Source of the DNA: LMUY01 sp964244655
GTDB lineage: Bacteria > Pseudomonadota > Alphaproteobacteria > Acetobacterales > Acetobacteraceae
Assembly (NCBI GenBank): GCA_964244655.1
Contig: CAXTJU010000052.1
Span: forward strand, 1-24,226
Length of the DNA: 24,226 bases
Direction: 5' to 3'
Positions 7,438 to 19,111 of the stretch are shown one piece after another (the stretch's first letter is position 1; each line of letters opens with the position of its first letter). A program made the translations under genes and the position numbers. Below the pieces are notes generated by a model, which was not told the origin of the DNA, did not search any database, and saw only the letters and a program-made list of their open reading frames with translations.

Positions 7438-8523
7438 TTAGTCGTTGCTGATGGGCGCCGAGTCCGGCTGGGCAGGCGGCGAGGCAGTCGGGGCCGGCGT
7501 GCCGGCCGCGGTGCCCGGTGCGGAGGTCGGCACCTGGCCGCCACTGTCCGACTGCGGCGCCGTGCGCACGCCCGCCAGGGCCGAGCTGTTCGCCACGTCC
7601 GAACTGCCAGCCGCGCCGGCATTGGGCGCCACCGGCTGGTTCGGCACCGTCACCGGGGCGGGTGCGCTCGCTGCGGCGCCGCTGACGGCGGGAGCAGAGG
7701 ATGTCTGGCCAGTCGCCGGCGTGGCGGCACCGGGCTGGGACGGCTTGGCGCCGATGGCCGGGGCGGCCAGGCCGGCGCCTCCGGCCGGCGCGATTCCGCC
7801 AGGGGCCGCAGAGCCTGCCGTGCCCGGCGCAGCGCTGGCGCCCTGTGCGACGACGCCGCCGGGCGCTGCCGCCCGGCCGCCTGCCGCTATACCAGGGGCT
7901 GCTCCGGCTGGGGCGCCGCCCGCTGCCGTGCCGCCAATGGCGGCTCCACCCGCTGCCCCGCCGGGTGCGGCGACGTCGATCACGGGTGGTAAGGCTTCCG
8001 GGCTTTGCGCCAGGGTGTGGAGATAGTCGATGACGTCGGCCCGCTCCTTGTCGTTGCTGATGCCGGCAAAGCCCATTTTGGTGCCCGGCGCATAGACGCG
8101 TGGGTTGCGAAGCCAGGCGTTCAGCTCGTCATAGGTCCACGGGCCGGCCTTGGCCTTGATGGCGGCGGAGTAGCTGTAACCTTCCATGTGCGCGTGCGGG
8201 CCGCCGACCACGCCGTACAGGTTGGGGCCGACGCCGGCTTTGCCGCCCTGGTTGAAGCTGTGGCACGAGACGCAAAGCTTCTTGGTGTCGGCCTCGCCGG
8301 CTGCCGGGTCAGCCTTGGCCAGCAGCGGCGCTATCGGTAGCAGCGGCGCCTCAGCCGGCGGGGCCGCGGCGGTGACGGGCGCTGCCGCCCCCTCGATTTT
8401 TATGGCCGATTGGGTGAGCTTCGCCGGGTGGACCAGGGTTTCGGCGACAAGCCCGCTTACCATGAAGGCAATGCCCGCGACCAAGGCGGCCGATGCAAGC
8501 TTGTTGATCTCCATGCTATCCAT
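7438..8523 (-). CDS. Membrane-anchored cytochrome c with long Ala/Gly/Pro tail
   Basis: A 361-residue class I cytochrome c. Residues 10-28 form an uncleaved N-terminal membrane anchor, followed by an Ala/Pro linker and a single heme site CVSCH at 84-88; the distal ligand is Met150 in PGTKMGFAG. The layout (anchor, linker, then a GVGPNLYGVVGG...YSAAI...WTYDELNAWL domain) resembles CycM-type cytochromes that carry electrons between the bc1 complex and terminal oxidases. The heme domain ends near residue 180. The remaining about 180 residues are low complexity, rich in Ala, Gly and Pro with some Thr/Ser/Gln, which is unusual and would lie in the periplasm as a disordered extension. Start at 8523 has GGGAG about 13 bases upstream; a Met at residue 4 is an alternative. 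It may share the upstream glucan operon's transcript (92-base gap). Confidence 0.9.
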   Translation of the reverse strand: MDSMEINKLASAALVAGIAFMVSGLVAETLVHPAKLTQSAIKIEGAAAPVTAAAPPAEAPLLPIAPLLAKADPAAGEADTKKLCVSCHSFNQGGKAGVGPNLYGVVGGPHAHMEGYSYSAAIKAKAGPWTYDELNAWLRNPRVYAPGTKMGFAGISNDKERADVIDYLHTLAQSPEALPPVIDVAAPGGAAGGAAIGGTAAGGAPAGAAPGIAAGGRAAAPGGVVAQGASAAPGTAGSAAPGGIAPAGGAGLAAPAIGAKPSQPGAATPATGQTSSAPAVSGAAASAPAPVTVPNQPVAPNAGAAGSSDVANSSALAGVRTAPQSDSGGQVPTSAPGTAAGTPAPTASPPAQPDSAPISND

Positions 8524-8615
8524 CGGCCGGCAAACTCCCGCTTCATGTGCCGCGATCGGCGCTGCCTCCTATAATGGATGGCAACGCCGTCCAGCAACCG
8601 ATGCGGACGATTATC

Positions 8616-10817
8616 TCAAGTGAGCGCCTCCTCGTTGATCTCCGCAGTCGGGGGATCGATCACGTAGGGAACGCCGCGCGCCTCCGAGTAGGCTTGGTCG
8701 AGCACCAGCTCGAACAGCAGCAGGGAGCGGCCGGTCACCAGGTACTCGGCCTCGAACTCGAAGCGCGAGTCGATGACGGAGTTCTCCTGGTTGGTGTCAA
8801 CCGAGCAGCGCCAAGCCAGCCCACCGGGCACCTCGGGCAGCCGGAAGCCGATCCCGCCATGGTAGGAGTTCATGATGACCAGCACCGTCGCGTCGGCGCC
8901 ACGGCGACGGATGCCAGAGGCTTGCGCCCGACCGTCCAGCAGAATGCCGATGCAACGGGCGTTCGCGTCGTCCCACGCGGCCTGATCCATCTCGTGGCCG
9001 TTGGGCTTGAGCCAAGTCACGTCCTTGATGCCCAGCTCCTCGTTCCACTCCGCCGTCAGGAAGCGGGAGCGGGTGAGGATCGGCAGGCGACGGCGCAGCG
9101 CCGTGATTTGCGAGACGAAGCGGACCAGGTTGATGCCTTTCTCGTGCAGGTCCCAGTTCAGCCAACTGATCTCGTTATCCTGGCAGTAGGCGTTGTTGTT
9201 GCCGTCCTGGGTGCGGCCGAATTCATCGCCGGCTAGGATCATCGGCGTGCCGCGGGACAGCAACAGGGTAGCCAGCATATTCTTGATCTGGCGCTCGCGG
9301 ATGCCCATCACCTCCGGATCGTCCGTGGGACCTTCGGTGCCGCAGTTCCAGCTCTCGTTGTTGCTGTTGCCATCCTTGTTGTCCTCGCCGTTCGCCTCGT
9401 TGTGCTTCTCGTTGTACGCGGCCCAGTCGTTCAGCGTGAACCCGTCATGCGCCGTCAGGAAGTTGACGGAGGACCAGGCGGGGCGGCCGCGGCGGTTGAA
9501 GAAGTCGCTGCTGCCGGTGAAGCGGGTGGCCAGGTCCTTGGTCTTGCCGGCGTCGCCCTTCCAGTAGGCGCGCACGTTGTCGCGGTAGCGATCGTTCCAC
9601 TCGGCCCAGCCAGGCGGGAAGCCGCCGACCTGGTAGCCGCCGGGCCCGCAATCCCAGGGCTCGGTGATCATCTTGACCTGGCTCAGGATTGGATCCTGGC
9701 CGACGGCGCGCAGAAAGCCGCTCTCCACGTCGAAGCCGGAGTCCTCGCGCGCCAGGATGGTGCCAAGGTCGAAGCGGAACCCGTCCACGTGCATCTCGGT
9801 CACCCAGTAGCGCAGGCTGTCCATCACCATCTGGATGACGCGGGCGTTAGACAAGTTGACCGTGTTGCCCGTGCCGGTGTCGTTGATGTAGTAGCGCTTC
9901 TGGTCCGGCAGCAGGCGGTAGTAGCTGGCGTTGTCGATGCCCTTAAACGAGAGGGTGGGGCCTTTCTCGTTGCCTTCGCAGGTATGGTTGTACACCACGT
10001 CGAGGATCACCTCGATGCCGGCGGCGTGGAAGCGGCTGATCATCTCCTTGAACTCGGAGAATGCGAAGTCCGGCACGCTGGCGTAGCGGCGGCTGGGGGC
10101 GAAGAAGGCGAGGGTGGAGTAGCCCCAGTAGTTCACCAGACCTTTTTCCAGCAGGTAGCTGTCGTCGGCAAACATGTGGATCGGCAGCAACTCGACGCAG
10201 GTCACGCCGAGGTCGCGGATGTAGCGGACCACCTCGGGGCTCGCCAGGCCGCGGAAGGTGCCGCGCAGCTCTTCCGGCACGCCCGGATGCAGCTTGGTAT
10301 AGCCCTTGACGTGGGTTTCGTAGATCACCGTTTGGTCCCACGGCACCCTGGGCGCACGGTCCTCGCCCCAAGTGAACGCCGGGTCTATGACGCGGCCCTT
10401 GGGCATGAACTTGGCGCTGTCGCGCTCGTCGTAGGTGGTGTCGTCCTCGCCGAGCACGTAGCCGAACACTTCAGGCGCCCAGGTGATTTGGCCGATGACT
10501 GCCTTAGCGTAGGGGTCGAGCACGAGCTTGTTCGGGTTGAAGCGATGGCCGTTCTCGGGTTCGTAGGGGCCATGGACCCGGTAGCCATAGACGGTGCCGG
10601 GGCGCGCGTCGGGCAGGAAGCCGTGCCAAATCTCGTTGGTGTACTCCGGCAACGCGACGCGGGCGATCTCGGTCTCGCCGGAGTCGTCGAACAGGCACAG
10701 CTCCACCTTGGTAGCATTGGCGGAGAACAGGGAGAAGTTCACGCCGAGGCCGTTCCAGGTGGCACCCTGCGGGAAGGGGCGGCCCTCCTGGATGGATGGG
10801 CTAGTTGACTGGCTCAT
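8616..10817 (-). CDS. glgX: Glycogen debranching enzyme GlgX (isoamylase type, GH13)
   Basis: A 733-residue cytoplasmic alpha-1,6-glucosidase of the isoamylase/GlgX group, which removes short side chains from glycogen. I start it at ATG 10817, preceded by AGGA nine bases away; an upstream in-frame start at 10865 adds only 16 unlikely residues. An N-terminal CBM48-like beta domain (about 10-120, with WNGLGVNFSLFSANATKVELCLFD-like content) precedes the GH13 barrel. Catalytic residues: nucleophile Asp350 in DGFRFD, acid/base Glu386 in TEPWDCGPGGY, and Asp458 in TAHDGFTLND. The earlier DVVYNHTCEGNE motif is also present. It is the fourth gene of the glucan operon, 76 bases after the GH63-like gene. 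Typical length for GlgX is slightly over 700, so it is complete. Confidence 0.95.
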   Translation of the reverse strand: MSQSTSPSIQEGRPFPQGATWNGLGVNFSLFSANATKVELCLFDDSGETEIARVALPEYTNEIWHGFLPDARPGTVYGYRVHGPYEPENGHRFNPNKLVLDPYAKAVIGQITWAPEVFGYVLGEDDTTYDERDSAKFMPKGRVIDPAFTWGEDRAPRVPWDQTVIYETHVKGYTKLHPGVPEELRGTFRGLASPEVVRYIRDLGVTCVELLPIHMFADDSYLLEKGLVNYWGYSTLAFFAPSRRYASVPDFAFSEFKEMISRFHAAGIEVILDVVYNHTCEGNEKGPTLSFKGIDNASYYRLLPDQKRYYINDTGTGNTVNLSNARVIQMVMDSLRYWVTEMHVDGFRFDLGTILAREDSGFDVESGFLRAVGQDPILSQVKMITEPWDCGPGGYQVGGFPPGWAEWNDRYRDNVRAYWKGDAGKTKDLATRFTGSSDFFNRRGRPAWSSVNFLTAHDGFTLNDWAAYNEKHNEANGEDNKDGNSNNESWNCGTEGPTDDPEVMGIRERQIKNMLATLLLSRGTPMILAGDEFGRTQDGNNNAYCQDNEISWLNWDLHEKGINLVRFVSQITALRRRLPILTRSRFLTAEWNEELGIKDVTWLKPNGHEMDQAAWDDANARCIGILLDGRAQASGIRRRGADATVLVIMNSYHGGIGFRLPEVPGGLAWRCSVDTNQENSVIDSRFEFEAEYLVTGRSLLLFELVLDQAYSEARGVPYVIDPPTAEINEEALT

Positions 10818-10893
10818 GCTGAGATCCTGTGGCGAATGATGCAGTGCAAAGCGTCTTGCAGACACGGTGGTTGCACCTGCTTGCCCGCCCTTC

Positions 10894-13591
<2,698 letters not shown>

Positions 13592-13602
<11 letters not shown>

Positions 13603-15505
13603 GATTTCCCTCGGGGACTCCCAGCATGGCTTCGATGCGGATCAGCTCGCCCAGCGACCAGGCCTGAAACGGGCAGCCGCCCGGCGCGTGCGGCGCGTCG
13701 CCGTCCGCCACTTCTGACACATGGCCAAGCCCGGCGAGGCCCAGATGCGCGTGCAGCGGCGGCAGGAAGCGTGCGCGGCCCTCCGCCTTCGCCTCCGCCG
13801 TGCCGCCGCGGGCAGCGAGCCAGGCGGCGACGAAGGGTCCCAGCAACCACGGCCAGACGGTGCCTTGATGGTAAGCGGCATCCCGCGCAGCCGGGCCGCC
13901 GCGGTACTGGGGGCAATAGGCCGGGTCATCCGGCGCCAGGGTGCGCAGCCCGAGCGGCGTCAGCAGCGTGCGCTCCGCCAGCGCCACCACCCCCGCCACC
14001 TGGCGCGGGGTCAGCACGGGGATGGGCAGGCCGCCCGCCGCCAGCACTTGGTTCGGCCGCACCCGGCGGTCGCGCGCGCCGGGCACGCCATCGGCGTCCA
14101 GCACGTCGATCAGCCCGCCAGTGTCGCGGTCCGGGAACCGGGTGGTCACGCTGTCCCGCGCCCGCAGCGCTGCGCCCACCCACCGGCTGCCGCCCGGCCA
14201 GCGCCCGGCGATGGCCAGCGCGTTGACCCAAAGCGCCTGCAGCTCCACGGGCTTGCCGATGCGCGGGGTGACGACGTGGTCCCCTGTCTTCGCATCCATC
14301 CAAGTGAGCTGCACGCCGGGCACGCCAGCCCGCAGCAGCCCGTCCCCGGGGTCGGCGGCAATGCCGTAGCGGGTGCCAGCGGCGTAGCCCTCCAGGATGG
14401 CGATGGCAGCGGCCCGCAGGCGCCCTGCGACGCCAGCGGACGTGCCGGCCTCGATCAGCTCGTGCGCTGCCACGATGAACCACAATGAGGCGTCGGCCGC
14501 GTTGTACTCGGGCGGGCCGTCGCCGTCGGGGAAGCGGTTGGGCAGCATCCCTTCGCTGACATGCCCTGCCCAGGCCAGCAGGACATCCGCCGCCTCCAGC
14601 AACCGGCCACGGGCGATGAGCAGGCCGCGCAGGGCGATGAAAGCGTCGCGGCCCCAGTCGGTGAACCACGGGAACCCGGCCAGCATGGTTTGCCCGTCGC
14701 CGCGGGCACAGAGATAGGCGTCGGCGGCCACGTCCCGCGCCGGACGGGTGCGGCGTGCGCGCTCCGCCGCTTCCAGCTCCGCGACTCCAGCCGTGCCGGC
14801 GGACCCGGCGCGCAGCACCAGCACCGCCGGCGCGCTGCCTTCCCAGGTGAAAGTGCCGGGAGAGAGCAGGTCTTCGCCGTCGTCTAGGCCGCGGGCGACC
14901 TCGGCGGCGTAGGTGAAGGAGCGGTACCAGTCGGGGCCGTCCGCCCAGGCGAAGTTGCCGCGGGCGGTGATGGCGGGCACGCCGGGATACGGCCGCCAGG
15001 CGAGCGCGCCGCCTTCGCGCCGGGTCGTCGCGTCGAACGCCGGGTTCTCCCGGTGCAGGGCATGGTAGTCACGGCCGGACAGCAGGGGGCGAATGGACAG
15101 CCGCACCGCACGGTCCGCCTGCCAGCGCAGCACGGTCTCGCCAGAGCCCCGGGCGACGAACAGCTCCTGCGTCAGGCGGGTGCCGTCCGGCAGGGTGAAG
15201 CGCCAGCAGGGCCAGGGCTGGGCGGTGAAGCGGGTGACGTGCCAGCGCCCGTCCGGGAACACGCAGTCGGGCGCGTAGGCCTGGCTGCTGAGCGCGAACC
15301 GGCCACCCGGCGTCTCCACCCAGGCCTCCAGGCCGTTGACCAGCACGAAGCGGCGCGACGGGGAGGGGCCGGCGGCCAGCAGCAGCGCATGGTAGCGCCG
15401 GGTGCGGACCAGCCCGGCCATGCCAGAGGCGAACCCGCCCTGGCCGTCCGCTTCCAGCCATTCGGCATCAGGATCGAAGTCCAGAACGCGCGACCTCCTC
15501 GGCAT
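13592..15505 (-). CDS. Amylo-alpha-1,6-glucosidase (GDE, GH133-like)
   Basis: A 637-residue glycogen debranching enzyme of the archaeal-type GDE family. The N-terminal beta-sandwich domain opens with EWLEADGQGGFASGMAGLVRTRRYHALLLA-type sequence at about 15-45, characteristic of the GDE_N domain. The catalytic (alpha/alpha)6 part has GFPWFTDWGRDAFIALRGL, then MLPNRFPDGDGPPEYNAADASLWF, and GTVWPWLLGPFVAAWL near the C-terminus. These motifs contain the acidic residues expected for hydrolysing alpha-1,6 stubs. Its start lies inside the end of the glycosyltransferase gene (38-base overlap), and its stop overlaps the GH63-like gene by 11 bases. Having both this enzyme and GlgX in one operon gives two debranching activities with presumably different branch lengths. 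Start at 15505 fits the family N-terminus; no better one follows soon after. Confidence 0.92.
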
Positions 15506-16544
15506 GCCCGATCAGCTCCGCCGCGCGGTGCCGCCCGGTGTGGCCTTGCAACACGCGTGCCCGCGCCCGTTCGGCCATGGCCGCCCGCGCTGCCTCCGGC
15601 ACGTCGCGCAGGGCGCGCAGCACGTCGGCCGCGTCGTGCGCCACCACGATCTCCGTTCCCGGCTCGAACAGCGTGTCGAGCCCCGGCCACCAATCGCTGA
15701 TGATGGGCGTGCCGCAGGCCGCGGCCTCGAACAGGCGGACGCTGGGGCTGTGGCCGGCGCGGACCATGTCGGCGCGGGTGACATTCAGGGTGTAGCGCTG
15801 CGAGGCGTAGAACAGCGGGTGCAGGCTTGGCGGCGCGTGCTCGCCGCGGTCCACGTTGGCGGGCCAGTCGATCGGCGGGTATTGCGGCCCGGTGACATCG
15901 AACCGACCTTGCGGCCAGGCGCGGGCAGGTTCGCAGAGCAGCCGCTCCAGCGTGGGCTGCCGGTCTGGCGAGTAGGTGCCGAGGTATCCCAGGTCGCAGG
16001 TGCGCGGCACGGCTGGGTCCGGGGCGTTCAGCGCCGGGTCAGCGGAGCAGTACAGCGCGCGGGCGGCGGGTGCGCCGTATTGCCGCTCGATGAGGCGGAG
16101 GGTCGGGCCGCCGGTGAAGGACAGGTAAAGGTGGAAGCCGCGCACCAGCTCCGGCGTGATGTAGTCGCAGCGGCCTCGCGCGAGAGCCGCAAGGGTGACG
16201 GGGGTGTCGATGTCGTAGAATGCCGCCACCCCGCGCACGGCTCGCTGCACCAAGCGGCAGACGGCCTGGCCATCCGCGACATAGGAGCCAACCACCACCA
16301 GGTCCGCCCCGGCGATCGATTCGGCATGGCGGGACGCCAGCTCGGTTGCGTCGGCGTAGAGCGCCGCGCGGCAGTAGGGCGGACATGGCAGATCGCGGTG
16401 GTCGCGGTACCAGGGCTGGTCCTGTTCCAGGAACAAGACTTCGTGGCCGGCCTGGGCAAGGCCGGAGATCAGCGAGCGGTAGGTGGTCGCGTGACCGTTG
16501 CCCCAGGAGGACGTTATGGACAGTCCGATGAAGACGACCCTCAC
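15468..16544 (-). CDS. CgeB-like glycosyltransferase
   Basis: A 358-residue glycosyltransferase-like protein, two Rossmann domains by pattern. I start it at GTG 16544, where the sequence becomes RVVFIGLSITSSWGNGHATT, a typical N-terminal strand and loop; the longer open frame (to 16718) would overlap the repeat-protein gene and adds Arg-rich sequence without family character. No strong Shine-Dalgarno is visible, so the start is uncertain. The C-terminal half contains CDLGYLGTYSPDRQPTLERL, then LNVTRADMVRAGHSPSVRLFEAAACGTPIISDWWPGL, the donor-sugar region of CgeB-type enzymes, with the family E in FEAAACG. Substrate is unknown. As first gene of the debranching operon it may transfer glucose or another sugar to the glucan that the next three enzymes process. 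Confidence 0.82.
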   Translation of the reverse strand: MRVVFIGLSITSSWGNGHATTYRSLISGLAQAGHEVLFLEQDQPWYRDHRDLPCPPYCRAALYADATELASRHAESIAGADLVVVGSYVADGQAVCRLVQRAVRGVAAFYDIDTPVTLAALARGRCDYITPELVRGFHLYLSFTGGPTLRLIERQYGAPAARALYCSADPALNAPDPAVPRTCDLGYLGTYSPDRQPTLERLLCEPARAWPQGRFDVTGPQYPPIDWPANVDRGEHAPPSLHPLFYASQRYTLNVTRADMVRAGHSPSVRLFEAAACGTPIISDWWPGLDTLFEPGTEIVVAHDAADVLRALRDVPEAARAAMAERARARVLQGHTGRHRAAELIGHAEEVARSGLRS

Positions 16545-16635
16545 GGCGGGCCGATGGCTGGAATGCGAGTGCGATGGCTGGTCATGGCGGCAAACTGCCC
16601 GGCGCAGCGCCGCTGTCAAATGCCGGAGGCCGGCT

Positions 16636-17331
16636 CTAGTGGTTCGGGACGAAAACCCAGCCGTCATGCGTGGTCGAGGCGGTCGCGACCCGGTTCTCCG
16701 GCGAGTCGGAAAAGCCAAGCAGGACCTGCGCCTTCGATCTGCCGTTGTTCAGGGCGTCTGTCCAGAAACTGCGGCCCGTGGCATCGCCTGCCCGGTGCAG
16801 CACGTTCTGGTAGAGTGCATCCACGAATGCGCCGTTGCCCAGGCCGCCATACAGCCCGGCGAACTCGCTGCTCTGGGCGAACCCGGCCGCGTCGTAGAGC
16901 GGCGTGTTGCCCTGGTCCAGCAGGCTGGTCCAGTAGTCCAGGCCCTGCGTGTCCGGCGTTCGGTTGAAAGCCGCCTGGTAGAGCCGCGACGCCTCCGACT
17001 GGTTCTTGTCGCCGATCGTGGCCCGGGTCAGATCCTTGTTCTCCTCGCTGTCGGAGAAGCCGAGCAGGACGGTGCCGACGCTCGTTCCGGAGTCCAGCGC
17101 GCCCGTCCAGAACTGCACGCCCGCAGCGTCTCCGGCACGGCCGAGCACGTTATGGTAGAGCTGCTGCACCAGGGCTTGGTGGGACAGCGCGCCATAGCGC
17201 GTGGTGAACTCGTTGGAGCCGATAAAGAACGCTGCCGCACCGCCCAGGTTGAGCTTGCCGCTGTTAATCAGCCCCGTGTAGTAGTCAAGGCCGGCGGTAT
17301 CGGCCGGCCGGTCCAGCACCGCCTGGTAAAG
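16636..17331 (-). repeat. Four DUF4214 units, arranged as a duplicated pair
   Basis: The four units start at residues 419, 476, 535 and 591. Units 1 and 3 resemble each other (LYQA...DTAGLDYYTG against LYQA...DTQGLDYWTS), as do 2 and 4, which share LLGFSDS-x-EN. The structure is a two-unit block of about 116 residues (roughly 348 bases) duplicated once. The DNA similarity is still visible, for example in the two copies of the GFSDS-encoding segment near 16694-16725 and 17038-17070. Confidence 0.7.
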
Positions 17332-18585
17332 CCGGGCGACCTCGCCTGCGGTGCCGGTGGCATCGATGCGCCCGGTGCCGTCGGTGAACTGGATGTCCTG
17401 GATGCCGTTCAATACTTGGACGCCATCCCGTCCGGCGATGCTGTCGGTCAGCGTCAACGTGCCGTCCGTCCCTACCGCGACCTGGTAGTCGCCATGAGCG
17501 CCGTGCACAGCGAGGCTCTGCGACGGCGTCGCGTTCAGCAGCACGGTGTCGGTGCTGTTCAGTAGGTTGGTGGTGACGATGTCAGGCTTGCCATCGCCGT
17601 TAAGGTCGGCTGCGAGTACGGTGGTGGGCACACTGGCAGTGGCGAGCTGAACTTGCGGCGCGAACTTGCCAGTTCCGTCGTTGACCAGCACAGACACGGC
17701 GGCTGAAATGTATCCGGCGGCCACCAAATCCGGATGGCCGTCACCGTTCAAGTCAGCGACTGCGATGGAATTCACATCATACACGGCGCCATAGGCGACA
17801 GGGGCGGCAAAGCCGCCGGTTGCATTGGCAAGCAGAACGGAAACGCTTGCGGCGATGCCGTCGCTGCCAGTAATGATGTCTGGCCGGCCATCCCCGTTGA
17901 GGTCAGCCACCGCGACGGAAGCCGGATTCATTCCAGTATTGTAACGCACTGCCGGGCCGAAGCCGCCAAGGCCGTCGCCGGGCAGCACGTCCACTGTATT
18001 GTCCCATTTGTCAGCCACGATGATGTCGGGCTTGCCGTCCCCCGTCACGTCGGCGACGGTAGCCTTGTAGGTTGTCAAGCTAGACCCGGTCGTTCCAGGC
18101 GGCAGGTTCAGGTAGGTTTTGGTCGTGAAGCTGCCTTGGCCGTTGTTGAGCAGCACGGACAAGCTGCCATCACCAGAGTTCGCGGTGACCAGGTCGGGTT
18201 TGCCGTCGCTGTTGACATCAGCCGCCACGATGGTCGTGGGTGTCGAGCCAACTGCATAGCTCGGGCCGATGCTAAAGCCGCCATGGCCGTTGTTCAGCAA
18301 CGTGGTGACAGAGTCTCCGTTGAACCTGCTGACGCCGGCGATGTCTGGCAGCCCGTCCCCATTCACGTCCGTTGCGACGATGCCAAATAAGTATGCACCC
18401 GCGGCATACGAGGTCGGTGCGCCGAAGCCGCCCTTGCCATCGCCCAGCAGAACAGAAACGGACTGTGTCCCATCATCAGCCACAATCAGGTCGGGAACCC
18501 CGTCGCCGTTCATGTCGGCCAGAAGTGTCTGCTGTGGATCGCTGCCTGCCGGAATGGTGAGCGGTGAAGAGAACTGAACGGTCAT
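16636..18585 (-). CDS. FG-GAP/VCBS and DUF4214 repeat protein, probably surface or secreted
   Basis: A 649-residue acidic repeat protein. Residues about 20-355 hold seven FG-GAP/VCBS-like repeats, each with a D-x-NGDGxPD calcium-type loop (for instance DMNGDGVPD at 24-32) and a following V-x-VLLxxGxGxF strand, expected to form a beta-propeller. A bridging segment around 365-410 (GTLTLTDSIAGRDGVQVLNG, then FTDGTG) is followed by four DUF4214 units beginning LYQAVLDR (419), LYHNVLGR (476), LYQAAFNR (535) and LYQNVLHR (591). No N-terminal signal peptide exists, which fits type I secretion of related repeat proteins, although no transporter gene is in the window. A promoter lies just upstream. 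It is on the same strand as the glucan operon, 91 bases ahead of the glycosyltransferase. Role unknown; adhesion or matrix binding is plausible. Confidence 0.88.
   Translation of the reverse strand: MTVQFSSPLTIPAGSDPQQTLLADMNGDGVPDLIVADDGTQSVSVLLGDGKGGFGAPTSYAAGAYLFGIVATDVNGDGLPDIAGVSRFNGDSVTTLLNNGHGGFSIGPSYAVGSTPTTIVAADVNSDGKPDLVTANSGDGSLSVLLNNGQGSFTTKTYLNLPPGTTGSSLTTYKATVADVTGDGKPDIIVADKWDNTVDVLPGDGLGGFGPAVRYNTGMNPASVAVADLNGDGRPDIITGSDGIAASVSVLLANATGGFAAPVAYGAVYDVNSIAVADLNGDGHPDLVAAGYISAAVSVLVNDGTGKFAPQVQLATASVPTTVLAADLNGDGKPDIVTTNLLNSTDTVLLNATPSQSLAVHGAHGDYQVAVGTDGTLTLTDSIAGRDGVQVLNGIQDIQFTDGTGRIDATGTAGEVARLYQAVLDRPADTAGLDYYTGLINSGKLNLGGAAAFFIGSNEFTTRYGALSHQALVQQLYHNVLGRAGDAAGVQFWTGALDSGTSVGTVLLGFSDSEENKDLTRATIGDKNQSEASRLYQAAFNRTPDTQGLDYWTSLLDQGNTPLYDAAGFAQSSEFAGLYGGLGNGAFVDALYQNVLHRAGDATGRSFWTDALNNGRSKAQVLLGFSDSPENRVATASTTHDGWVFVPNH
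17530..18545 (-). repeat. Seven tandem FG-GAP/VCBS-type coding repeats
   Basis: Seven repeats of roughly 45-52 residues are seen in the translation, keyed by DMNGDGVPD, DVNGDGLPD, DVNSDGKPD, DVTGDGKPD, DLNGDGRPD, DLNGDGHPD and DLNGDGKPD. Repeat number is close to the seven blades of an integrin-type propeller, so this may be one complete propeller. Confidence 0.75.
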
Positions 18586-18619
18586 GGCATGGCTCTCAAG
18601 CGCTCGTCTTATCGTTACG

Positions 18620-18649
18620 TTTACAGCCCGACGTCCGCAGGCATGTCAA
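18620..18649 (-). promoter_or_regulatory. Putative sigma-70 promoter of the repeat-protein gene
   Basis: On the minus strand a perfect TTGACA (18644-18649) is followed, 18 bases on, by TGTAAA (18620-18625), four of six to the -10 consensus. Transcription would begin near 18613, about 28 bases before the ATG at 18585. The surroundings are more AT-rich than the neighbouring coding DNA. Spacing is one base above the optimum. Confidence 0.45.
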
Positions 18650-18724
18650 TAGAATAATGTTTTGTCTCTCTCCGTGAGATGGCCGGTGTTGCCAAGAGCG
18701 CACATTTGTATTGCCTTCTGGCGA

Positions 18725-19069
18725 TCACTTCCACTTTGCCGTCCGCCCACGCGCCCACCGGGTCGGCGCATGGAAATCGTCCGGCTTGGTCCGCACCCAG
18801 GCGGCGAAGCGGGCCAGTTCAGGATCATCGCGCAAGGAGGTCGGATCGGCCAAGTGGCGGGCGATCTCGGCTTCCGTGTAGCGCGCGTGAATCGCGGAGT
18901 GGCAGATCTGGTGCAGCCGCACGGTGCCTTGGTGCATGCCGCCCTTTAGCTTGGGTGTCAGGTGGTGCAGGGAGGAGCGGGCGGTGGGCGGAATGGGCCG
19001 GCCGCACAGAAGGCAGAGCGGTTGCTCCGTATCGCTCGGTGCGGTGATTTGCAGATGCTTGGACCCCAT
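18725..19069 (-). CDS. Small HNH-endonuclease family protein
   Basis: About 114 residues with an HNH-type zinc site. CLLCGRPIPP gives the first Cys pair; HHLTPKLKGG follows with the catalytic-type His; LHQICHSAIH supplies the last Cys and His positions. The C-terminal part, with TEAEIARHLADP, then LARFAAWVRTKPDDFH and a basic end RWARGRTAKWK, matches a compact HNH protein that I associate with many alphaproteobacteria and whose job is not established. I prefer ATG 19069 to the TTG nine bases upstream; neither has a clear Shine-Dalgarno. It lies 42 bases after the coiled-coil gene on the same strand and is probably co-transcribed with it. DNA cleavage is a family inference; a repair or housekeeping nuclease is as possible as a mobile or defence role. 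Confidence 0.82.
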   Translation of the reverse strand: MGSKHLQITAPSDTEQPLCLLCGRPIPPTARSSLHHLTPKLKGGMHQGTVRLHQICHSAIHARYTEAEIARHLADPTSLRDDPELARFAAWVRTKPDDFHAPTRWARGRTAKWK

Positions 19070-19111
19070 CCCGGCCAAATGGAACTGGCAGCCCCAATGA
19101 TAAAGTGGCGG

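Noticed and set aside
8570..8575. Perfect TATAAT on the + strand between the cytochrome c and glgX genes
   Set aside because: No -35 at a proper distance and no + strand gene downstream. On the minus strand the same bases give only a poor -10 for the cytochrome gene.
9402..10808. 468-codon + strand frame opposite glgX
   Set aside because: Its product is Val/His/Ala/Gly-rich shadow sequence. The opposite strand carries full GlgX motifs, and long antisense frames are expected at this GC content.
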